Positions 1 to 6,921 of a stretch of 29,466 nt of DNA are shown piece by piece; within the stretch, counting starts at the first letter, position 1, and the number at the start of each line of letters is the position of its first letter. Source of the DNA: Nitrospirota bacterium. GTDB lineage: Bacteria > Nitrospirota_A > Leptospirillia > Leptospirillales > Leptospirillaceae. The translations under genes were made by a program, and so were the position numbers. Below the pieces are notes generated by a model, which was not told the origin of the DNA, searched no databases, and saw only the letters and a program-made list of their open reading frames with translations. Where the stretch lies: positions 1-29,466 of the forward strand of contig JAMCWZ010000051.1 of assembly GCA_023480765.1 (NCBI GenBank), given 5' to 3'.

Positions 1-987
1 ATGGGCCTGGCGGAAGGACATTTCCGCTATGAAGAGGAAGGAATCCTGGACCGGTCCCACCTTCGATTCTTTACCAGGGAATCGATGCTGGACCTTTTGG
101 GGGAGTCGGGGTTGTGGGTGGAGTCCGTATCGGCAAATGTCGACAGCCGTTACCGATGGGTGCAGGAAGGAACCGGATTGTCGAATGGTCAGAGGACCGA
201 TATCGATCTGGGGTCGGTCGTGATCCGGGACCAGGGTGTGGAAGATCTGAAAGATCTTTTCACCGTTCAGTATATCTTCCTTGCCCGACGGAAGCTTCAG
301 GCCATTTTCGACCGTGTCGACCGGCTTTCTGCCGACGGAGCCGGCGTGGATCTGATCGGAATACTGCAGGAAGCGCGCCTGGACGCCTCTCTTTCCCGGG
401 AGGAGAAAACGGAAATCGACATCCGGATCGGAGAAATCGCCTGTCGCGGTCAGCAGTGGGGGACAGCCAGAGAAGCTTACGAACGCTCTCTGGAAGTCCT
501 GTCGATGGAGCAGGACGAACGCGGAGCTTTGGGGCTGGCCGTCCTGGAACTTCTGACAGGAAATTCCACCCAGGCGCTGGTGTGGTTCAAGATGGCCTTC
601 GACATGAATCCAGGTTCCTGGAAAGCCCTTTCCGGTTTCGCTATGGCTTGTCAGGAGCTGGATCGAAAAGACGAAGCCCTTTTTTATTATGCGCAGTCTC
701 TCTTTTTGCATCCGCTGCAGGAAGATATCCTGGAACTTTTTTCCCGACTCGCTGAGGAATCGGGACAATTATCCGAAACAGTTGCCGTGTTCCGGAACTA
801 TCTGAAGGAAATCCCAGAAGCCGTTCCCGAACGTGTCCGCCTGATCGAAATCCTTTTGGAACTGGGCCGGGAAGAAGAGGCTGCCAGCGAAATTCGTCTG
901 TTTTCAAGGCTTCACCCGGACCATGAAATGCCGGAGATGTTTCAGGGGTTACCGGGTCCCGATCTTTCCGCAAGACAGGTATCGTAG
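1..987 (+). CDS. Methyltransferase C-terminus fused to TPR repeats (5' partial)
   Basis: The frame is open from the first base, so the gene very probably begins before the window and the first Met is internal. Residues 1-100 look like the end of a class I SAM-dependent methyltransferase: GILDRSHLRFFTRESM is the usual late motif of Methyltransf_11/23-type enzymes, and the stretch ending QYIFLARRK is the usual last strand. The SAM-binding part is missing here. Residues about 130-320 are helical and TPR-like, with repeated A..Y..SL / A..WF..A patterns spaced about 34 residues apart. The stop lies 9 nt before the next gene, a glycosyltransferase, so the two are probably co-transcribed. Methyltransferase-TPR fusions are common in surface-glycan and flagellin-modification clusters. 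The substrate cannot be told from the sequence. Confidence 0.7.
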   Translation: MGLAEGHFRYEEEGILDRSHLRFFTRESMLDLLGESGLWVESVSANVDSRYRWVQEGTGLSNGQRTDIDLGSVVIRDQGVEDLKDLFTVQYIFLARRKLQAIFDRVDRLSADGAGVDLIGILQEARLDASLSREEKTEIDIRIGEIACRGQQWGTAREAYERSLEVLSMEQDERGALGLAVLELLTGNSTQALVWFKMAFDMNPGSWKALSGFAMACQELDRKDEALFYYAQSLFLHPLQEDILELFSRLAEESGQLSETVAVFRNYLKEIPEAVPERVRLIEILLELGREEEAASEIRLFSRLHPDHEMPEMFQGLPGPDLSARQVS

Positions 988-996
988 GGAGCCGCA

Positions 997-2553
997 GTGA
1001 AAACGCTGGTCATCCAGAGGGCCCGTCTCGGGGATCTTCTTCAGACGCTTCCGCTGATCCGGTCTTTGTCGGACGCGGGAGAGTCCGTGACGGTTCTGGT
1101 GTCGGAAGACATGGTGGGAGCGGCAAAGCTAGCCCATCCCGGTGGGGAAGTCGCAGAATTTCCTGGAAAGGGATCCTTGCTCGACCTCGCGACCGCTTCT
1201 CCCATGAAGGCAGCCGGGATGCTTCACCGGTTGCTGGGAGACTTCAGCAAGAGATCCTTCGACCGTCTTCTCCAGATGAACCATGACGGAACAGGCGCTC
1301 TTCTGGGAAGAATCCTCCCGGCCTCCGAGAGAAAAGGATTCCTGGCCCTCCACGACCGTCCTGTTCCGGGTCTCGATGGCGGTCGACTCTCGGGTTGGCC
1401 CGCCTATCTTGTCGCATCCGCACGTGGAGTCCGGGCGATCAATCGAATTCATCTGTCCGATGTCTGGAAAGGGTTCGGCTTGTCCGGAGCCAAGAGGCAG
1501 ACAGAAAATTCCCCCCATCCGTCGCTCCCCCGTACCGGCCCGATCGGACTGGTTCTTTCGGGGAGAAGCGCTTACCGGGAACTTGCCCTGGAAGACGCGG
1601 CGATTCTGGTCGACAGGATCCGGTCGATCACAGGTCGTCCGGTGGTTCTCCTGGGGCGTCCAGACGAACGGGACAAGGCACGAGTGCTGACCCGTCTGAT
1701 TTCCGGTCCGGTGATAAACCGGGTCGGGGAAACTTCGCTCTCTCGGTTGTGGGACGAAGTGGCGTCTCTTTCTCTTCTGCTGTCTCCCGACACGGCGACG
1801 CTTCATTTGGCCGCATGTCTGAATGTTCCGTCGATCGGCCTGTTTTTTGCCAACGCCCAGCCCCACGAAACCGGAGCATACATTCCGGGAAGCCTCGCGG
1901 TGACGGCAGATCTCGAATGCCATCCCTGTACGGGAGAAGGTTCCGGATGTACAGGCATGGAGTGTCGGGAATTGATGGATCCGGGTTATCTGGCGCTTCT
2001 GGTCGAAGGATTTTTTTCAGGAGAAGCTCTTCCAAAGCCTCCTCAGGGGCTTCGTGTTTGGCGTTCCGTCATGGAGTCCGGATTTCTGTCTCTCCGGCCA
2101 ACGCATTCCCGTTCCGCCACACGAGAAGATCTTCTGGGGATCCTGTTTCGTCGTTTTTATCTCCGGGTGCTGGAACCCGCCGTTTCTCTTCCTTCTCTGG
2201 AAGAGGAATGCGAACCCTTTGCGGGAGAGGGATGGCCGTCTCTGTTGTCGGGAGATCATCTTGTGAAGGGAGCTTCCTTGTCGTCACGTCCGTGGCTGGA
2301 GCAACCGGGAGCAAAGCGAAGGCTTCTCGAGGAAATTCCCCTTTTATGGCCTCTTTTTCTTTTTACGGAAGAGATGGAGGAGGGCGAAGGAGACCGGGAA
2401 TCTCAGCGACAGGCCTTTGCCAGGTTGTCGGAAGAGACACGGATCGCAAGAGATCTGATCATAAACCGGAACCGGTTGCGCGGTGGAAAGAAGACGGACG
2501 ACAGCGGCCTTTCTGTCATTCGGGTTCCGGCCAATCTGGCGGGGGAGGGGTAG
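997..2553 (+). CDS. Family 9 glycosyltransferase (heptosyltransferase-like) with C-terminal extension
   Basis: The N-terminus MKTLVIQRARLGDLLQTLP is the GT9 (ADP-heptose:LPS heptosyltransferase) opening, and SPDTATLHLAACLNVPSIGLFF is the family's C-terminal donor-binding motif. The first 350 residues therefore form a GT-B fold enzyme that probably adds a heptose-like sugar to an acceptor. A four-cysteine cluster follows, C308-x2-C311-x6-C318-x4-C323, as in many GT9 proteins of this type. The protein has 518 residues against about 330-350 for ordinary heptosyltransferases. The extra 170 residues at the end (Leu/Glu-rich, helical) match no domain I know. The GTG start is supported by TAGGGA just upstream. 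It sits between a methyltransferase/TPR gene and a CgeB-type glycosyltransferase, so a glycoprotein or flagellin role is more likely than LPS core synthesis, but this is inferred from context. Confidence 0.8.
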   Translation: MKTLVIQRARLGDLLQTLPLIRSLSDAGESVTVLVSEDMVGAAKLAHPGGEVAEFPGKGSLLDLATASPMKAAGMLHRLLGDFSKRSFDRLLQMNHDGTGALLGRILPASERKGFLALHDRPVPGLDGGRLSGWPAYLVASARGVRAINRIHLSDVWKGFGLSGAKRQTENSPHPSLPRTGPIGLVLSGRSAYRELALEDAAILVDRIRSITGRPVVLLGRPDERDKARVLTRLISGPVINRVGETSLSRLWDEVASLSLLLSPDTATLHLAACLNVPSIGLFFANAQPHETGAYIPGSLAVTADLECHPCTGEGSGCTGMECRELMDPGYLALLVEGFFSGEALPKPPQGLRVWRSVMESGFLSLRPTHSRSATREDLLGILFRRFYLRVLEPAVSLPSLEEECEPFAGEGWPSLLSGDHLVKGASLSSRPWLEQPGAKRRLLEEIPLLWPLFLFTEEMEEGEGDRESQRQAFARLSEETRIARDLIINRNRLRGGKKTDDSGLSVIRVPANLAGEG

Positions 2554-2557
2554 AAGC

Positions 2558-4357
2558 ATGGAGTTTGAGGAAAGTCTGTTCCGGAAAAATGCGGACGTGT
2601 TCGGAAGCCTGGGACTCGCTCGACGGTTACTGGAACCGTTTCAGGGGCCTTCTCTGGAAATCGTCTCGGCCCGAAACGGGAGTCCGAGCCTGAAGGCGGG
2701 AGCTTTGACCCTGCACAGTCTCTACGACCCGGAAAAAGAAGGGAATTCATGGGCGCAGGATGCCGTGGCCGGGGAAGAGCCGGCAAAGACAAATGGCTAC
2801 ATCGTAGCGGGCCTGGGCTTGGGCCATCATGTCTGGGAACTCTTGTCGAAAACCCGTCTGCCGGTTCATGTTCTGGAAACGGATCCGAGACGGATTGCCT
2901 TGTCGTGGAGACATTTCGAATGGCATCGTTTTGGGGAGAGACTTCATTTTTCCTGCGATATGGAGGACGCTCGGAAGATACCTTCCGGATCCCGTCTTCT
3001 TGTTCATGCCCCCTCCGAAAAGCTGGACCCGAAGGCCTACCGGGATCTGCGGCGTGTTCTGGAAGAGCCGGATCGGGAAATTGTCCTGAGCTATCGCATC
3101 CTGGTGATCCCTCCTGTTTATGGAGGTTCCTATCCGGTGGCCCGATCCGCGGCACGGGCATTGGAACGACTGGGCCACCGGACGACTTTTCTGGACATGG
3201 CTCCATTCGAAGGAGCGCTCCGGGCGATCGGTGCCCAGACGTCCTTCGATCTTCACAAAATGCAGCTTCGCGGGATTTTTCAGGGGTTTCTGGATGAATT
3301 GATCTTTGCCCGGGTGGTGCATGAAAAGCCCGACCTGATCGTGGCCCTTGCCCAGGCGCCTGTCTCTCCTTCCCTTCTTTCCCGATTCCGCAAGGAAAAC
3401 ATTCCCGTCGCATACTGGTTTGTGGAAGACTTCAGGCTTGCGACCTACTGGGAGACCGTCGCCCCGCTGGTGACCGATTTCGCTGTCATCCAGAAAGATC
3501 CTTTTCTTTCCGTTCTCGCCGACAAAAAGGTGGATCATGTCACCTATCTTCCCCTGGCGGCGGATCCTTCCGTGTTTTATCCTCGGACGCCGGAGCCGGA
3601 AGAACAGGGTCGTTATGGTGGCCCGGTCGCGTTCATGGGTGCCGGCTACCCCAATCGTCACCATTTTCTGAAATCCCTCGCGGATTTCGGCCTGTCGATT
3701 TTCGGAACCGAATGGAACGTTCAGGATCCGATTTTCCGTTATGTCCGGGAAGGCGGGAGACGGTTGACCTCCGAGGAGACGGCGATCGTGTTCAACGCCA
3801 CGACAGTCAATATCAATCTGCATTCTTCCGTCTACCATCGGGGAGTGAATCCCGAGGGGGATTTCGTCAATCCCCGTACATTCGAGATCGCTTCCTGCGG
3901 AGCTTTTCAGGTAGTGGACAGGCGCTCCCTTCTCTCCGGGCTGTTTGAGGAAGAAGAGCTTGCGGTCTATCAGAACGAAAGCCAGTGCCGGGCAATGGTG
4001 GCTCATTACCTTCAGGACTCTTCGGCCCGGGAGGAGACGGCCGCCCTTTCTCGCAACAGGGTGCTGAGGGAACATACGTATGAGATACGCATGTCCCGGT
4101 GGATCGATGTTTTGAAAGATCGTGGAGTCCGGCCGGCCCAGGCATCCCTCACCGGTCGATGGCCTGTCGAAAAACTGATCGCCGATGCCCAGGGAGAACC
4201 GGAACTGGCCGGATTCCTGGAGAATTTGCGCGGAAGGGAGCCCCTGGGTCTCGAAGAGATTGCCCGTTCCATATCCCCCGGAAAAGGAGAGATTTCCAGG
4301 ACGGCGGCAACCTTCCTTTTGCTGGCGGAGATCGCTGCCCAGGGAGGCGGGAGATGA
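2558..4357 (+). CDS. CgeB-family glycosyltransferase with Maf-like N-terminal domain
   Basis: 599 residues. The ATG at 2558 is chosen because a purine-rich GGGGGAGGGG lies just upstream and it follows the previous stop by 4 nt; the frame is open further upstream but there overlaps the preceding gene. Residues about 50-130 carry LHSLYDPEKE, then GYIVAGLGLGHHVWELL and VHVLETDP. This order resembles the N-terminal region of motility-associated (Maf) flagellin glycosylation proteins. From about residue 180 (ILVIPPVYGGSYP) the protein is CgeB/glycosyltransferase-1-like: PVAYWFVEDFR, then VAFMGAGYPNRHHFL, NINLHSSVYHRGVNPEGDF and NPRTFEIASCGAFQV, typical for CgeB. The final 70 residues are a helical tail. 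The stop overlaps the next start as ATGA, implying translational coupling. It probably transfers a nucleotide-sugar donor to a protein or glycan acceptor; the sugar is unknown. Confidence 0.8.
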   Translation: MEFEESLFRKNADVFGSLGLARRLLEPFQGPSLEIVSARNGSPSLKAGALTLHSLYDPEKEGNSWAQDAVAGEEPAKTNGYIVAGLGLGHHVWELLSKTRLPVHVLETDPRRIALSWRHFEWHRFGERLHFSCDMEDARKIPSGSRLLVHAPSEKLDPKAYRDLRRVLEEPDREIVLSYRILVIPPVYGGSYPVARSAARALERLGHRTTFLDMAPFEGALRAIGAQTSFDLHKMQLRGIFQGFLDELIFARVVHEKPDLIVALAQAPVSPSLLSRFRKENIPVAYWFVEDFRLATYWETVAPLVTDFAVIQKDPFLSVLADKKVDHVTYLPLAADPSVFYPRTPEPEEQGRYGGPVAFMGAGYPNRHHFLKSLADFGLSIFGTEWNVQDPIFRYVREGGRRLTSEETAIVFNATTVNINLHSSVYHRGVNPEGDFVNPRTFEIASCGAFQVVDRRSLLSGLFEEEELAVYQNESQCRAMVAHYLQDSSAREETAALSRNRVLREHTYEIRMSRWIDVLKDRGVRPAQASLTGRWPVEKLIADAQGEPELAGFLENLRGREPLGLEEIARSISPGKGEISRTAATFLLLAEIAAQGGGR

Positions 4358-6138
4358 CCGATCCGTTGTCCGGAAAACGTCCTCTGCGGATTTTGGTTCT
4401 GGCCCTGACCCGCATGGGAGATCTCTACGAAACATATCCGATGGTGGCGGCGCTCAGGGAAGCTTATCCCGACAGCATCATTTCCCTGGTGGCCTATCGG
4501 GAATTCGTGCCGGTTCTCGGTCCTCTCTCCCTTTTTGCAAGCGTCTATCCCGTGGACGGTTCCGGTTTTCTGTCTCTCGCCCGTTCTCTCGGTTCTCCTC
4601 TGGAGGCGTATCGGTCTGTCCGAAGCTGGATCGATGAGATAGACCGGTTCGACGCCGACCTTCTGATCAATCTGACACCCAACCGGATCGGAGCGGTTCT
4701 GGGATATCTGATCCGGGCCCGGGAGAAGAGAGGGCTTTATATGACGCCGGACGGCTATCGTGCCCACTACGGAAGATTCGTCCCTTATCTGGGCATGCTT
4801 GTCAAAAACCGTCTTTACAACAATTTGAACCTGGCCGACTTGTTTCTGAAAATCGCCGGAGTTCCTCCGCCGGTCTCGATACCTCTCTCCATTAGACCGG
4901 AATCCCGTGCGACCGTCCGGGAAAAACGAGAACGCGCGGAAATCAGACCGGAGGACACGTTGATCGCATTTGCCACGGGCGCCTCGCAGGAATTGAAGAG
5001 ATGGCCGGTGACACAGTTTGCCGAGACGATCCGGAGGCTCCTGGAGGGGCGTCCCGAAACGCACGCAATCCTTCTGGGCTCGGGGGAAGAAGACCGGAGG
5101 AGAAACGCGCGTGTTTATAAGGAAGTGTGTGCATCGAAGGCCGATCTTTCCCTCAGGGTGCACGACTGGACCGGTGAAACCGGCACGGACGAATTGTTTG
5201 CTCTCCTTGAACAGGTGGATTTGCTGGTGTCAAACGACACCGGAACCATGCATGCGGCTTCTCTGCTGGGTCTTCCTGTTCTCTGCCTTTCGTTTGCCAA
5301 TCTGTTTTATCCGGAAACCGGTCCTTGGGGGGCCGGGAATATCGTCTTGTACTCCCGGGCCGCTTGCGCTCCCTGCGCTCCGGACTCCCGGTGCCTGAAC
5401 CCTGTTTGCCGGGAAGATCTTTCTCCGCGGGTTGTCGCGGCCATCGCAAGAAGGCGTCTTGCAATTCCCCGGACGCCTCATCAGGAGGATCTGCGAACAT
5501 TGCGGCTTTCCCTGGAGTCCGAGCCCCGGGGCGAGAGGACCGGAATCGCCCTGTCGGAGAGGGACGTTTCCGGAGAGATCCGCTACCGTCCGCTGGGAGT
5601 CGACAGCGGATCTCCCGAAGAATTCTTCCGAAAAGTGTATGAAAAAGTCTGGAAAGAGGAGTTTGAAGGAATACGGGAAACGCCGATATGCGGGTGGTTG
5701 CCGGAGCGTTCCGTTTCGGAGGTTCTCGAGCGGTCGGAACGTCTTCGATGCCTGGCGGAAGAAGGAGAGGAACTCGTCCATAAGATTGCTGTCTGTCTGG
5801 ATTCAGGGAGACAGCCGGTGCCGGAAAGTCTTCTTTCCGGCATAGACGAGCTGGACGTTCGGGTGGAGGAGATAGCATGGACGTGTCCACCCCTGGGTCC
5901 GATATGCTTGTTCTTTCAGATAGAGAAAGAAAGCGTCGATGTATGGAACCCTCAGGATCTTTTCACTCTGGTTCAGAGAACGGAAAAGACCTATGGAGAT
6001 CTGAAAAGAAGAGCCGAAATTTTTTCCCGGATCGTCCGGGAAGGAGGGTGCGGCACTTCCGGAGAAACCGGACGCGCTGGAGAACCTTGCATGGGCCGGA
6101 TGTCCGGTCTCGAACTGGCGGAAAGGATAGGGCGATGA
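4354..6138 (+). CDS. Second family 9 glycosyltransferase with long C-terminal extension
   Basis: 594 residues from the ATG that overlaps the previous stop (ATGA). RILVLALTRMGDLYETYPMVAALREAYP is the GT9 acceptor-side start, seen here as LALTRMGDLYETYP, and VSNDTGTMHAASLLGLPVLCLSF is the donor-site motif. A four-Cys cluster follows at C338, C341, C347 and C352, spaced almost exactly as in the other GT9 of this operon, so the two are probably old paralogues. From about residue 375 there are some 220 more residues of charged, mostly helical sequence that I cannot assign; standard heptosyltransferases end before this. The next gene again overlaps as ATGA. A role in successive additions of heptose-like sugars to one acceptor, perhaps flagellin, is inferred from the neighbours and not proven by sequence. 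Confidence 0.78.
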   Translation: MTDPLSGKRPLRILVLALTRMGDLYETYPMVAALREAYPDSIISLVAYREFVPVLGPLSLFASVYPVDGSGFLSLARSLGSPLEAYRSVRSWIDEIDRFDADLLINLTPNRIGAVLGYLIRAREKRGLYMTPDGYRAHYGRFVPYLGMLVKNRLYNNLNLADLFLKIAGVPPPVSIPLSIRPESRATVREKRERAEIRPEDTLIAFATGASQELKRWPVTQFAETIRRLLEGRPETHAILLGSGEEDRRRNARVYKEVCASKADLSLRVHDWTGETGTDELFALLEQVDLLVSNDTGTMHAASLLGLPVLCLSFANLFYPETGPWGAGNIVLYSRAACAPCAPDSRCLNPVCREDLSPRVVAAIARRRLAIPRTPHQEDLRTLRLSLESEPRGERTGIALSERDVSGEIRYRPLGVDSGSPEEFFRKVYEKVWKEEFEGIRETPICGWLPERSVSEVLERSERLRCLAEEGEELVHKIAVCLDSGRQPVPESLLSGIDELDVRVEEIAWTCPPLGPICLFFQIEKESVDVWNPQDLFTLVQRTEKTYGDLKRRAEIFSRIVREGGCGTSGETGRAGEPCMGRMSGLELAERIGR

Positions 6139-6788
6139 AAAAGTGTTCAGTGTGGATCGACGGGAAGCAAGTGGTAACCGACAGAATTCGTGAAGACCTT
6201 CCCTTGAGCGGGAAACTTCGGGAAATCATCGAGAAGGATATTCCGATGGACCGGATTATCGATGAGGTTCGGGTGGATGGTGATATCGTCTGCAAAAACG
6301 GTGAATATGTCCGGGACATGGACGGGAGAGATGGCGAGTCCCTTGAACTTCTGACGGTTCCTCTGGAAGACGTCCTCAAGGAGTCGGTGCGGACGCTGGT
6401 CTCGCATCTTTCCCAGGTGGCCCGCCTGTTTTCGGAAATCGGCCGGTCTCTGCGCAAGGGAAAGATCAATGAAGTGTTCGGCGGTGACGGCGCCTACAAG
6501 GATCAGGGGGGTGCCTATGTCCAGGGGATCGAATCCATGGTCGCAGCCCAGGTTCTGGTGAGCCAGATCCGCGGGGTGAGTACAGACGGAGTGTCTCGGG
6601 AAAGCCTGACCCTTGTTGAGGACGAGGCCCGGTTCGAGGAACTCTTGCAATCTATGTTGATCGCTCAGGAAGCTCAGGACTGGATTCTTCTCGCCGACCT
6701 GATCGAGTACGAACTTGTTCCCGTCTTCGAAAAAGGACTGTCTTCCTCGGAACAGTATTATCAAAACGTCTTCGTCGGTGCCACCTGA
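6135..6788 (+). CDS. Hypothetical protein with FliS-like C-terminal helix region
   Basis: 217 residues, starting at an ATG that overlaps the upstream stop (ATGA). No family is recognised with certainty. Residues 1-80 look alpha/beta (WIDGKQVV..I..DLPLSGKLREII, RVDGDIVCKNGEYV), like a small ubiquitin-like or beta-grasp fold. Residues about 80-217 are helical. The segment AQDWILLADLIEYELVPVFEKGL near the end is of the kind found in FliS/FlgN-like flagellar export chaperones and in unnamed proteins beside flagellin genes. As the last gene of a glycosyltransferase operon it could be a chaperone or acceptor-presenting partner for the glycosylated protein. That assignment is inference; the coding call itself is firm because of the overlap and the long clean frame. 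A terminator hairpin follows about 70 nt downstream. Confidence 0.7.
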   Translation: MKKCSVWIDGKQVVTDRIREDLPLSGKLREIIEKDIPMDRIIDEVRVDGDIVCKNGEYVRDMDGRDGESLELLTVPLEDVLKESVRTLVSHLSQVARLFSEIGRSLRKGKINEVFGGDGAYKDQGGAYVQGIESMVAAQVLVSQIRGVSTDGVSRESLTLVEDEARFEELLQSMLIAQEAQDWILLADLIEYELVPVFEKGLSSSEQYYQNVFVGAT

Positions 6789-6858
6789 TTTTCGACGGTT
6801 CCTGACACAAAGGGAAGGAGGCTTTTTTGACCGTTGTTTCCCGGGCCCTCCTCCCTTT

Positions 6859-6902
6859 CCGGGCGCTACCCGATGTTTGAAGAAGCGCCCGGGACATTTT
6901 TG
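6859..6902 (+). terminator. Rho-independent-type terminator of the glycosylation operon
   Basis: A perfect 9-bp stem, CCGGGCGCT at 6859-6867 paired with AGCGCCCGG at 6884-6892, has a 16-nt loop and is followed by GACATTTTT. The U-run begins a few bases after the stem, so it is not ideal. The place is right: after the last + strand gene and before the convergent receptor gene. On the minus strand no T-run follows the stem, so it should act mainly on + transcripts. Confidence 0.65.
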
Positions 6903-6921
6903 AAGCCTTTCCTCCTGAAAC

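Noticed and set aside
2747..4435. A 562-codon open frame on - opposite the CgeB-type gene
   Set aside because: No recognisable domain or binding site, and the opposite strand has clear CgeB motifs in an operon of overlapping genes.
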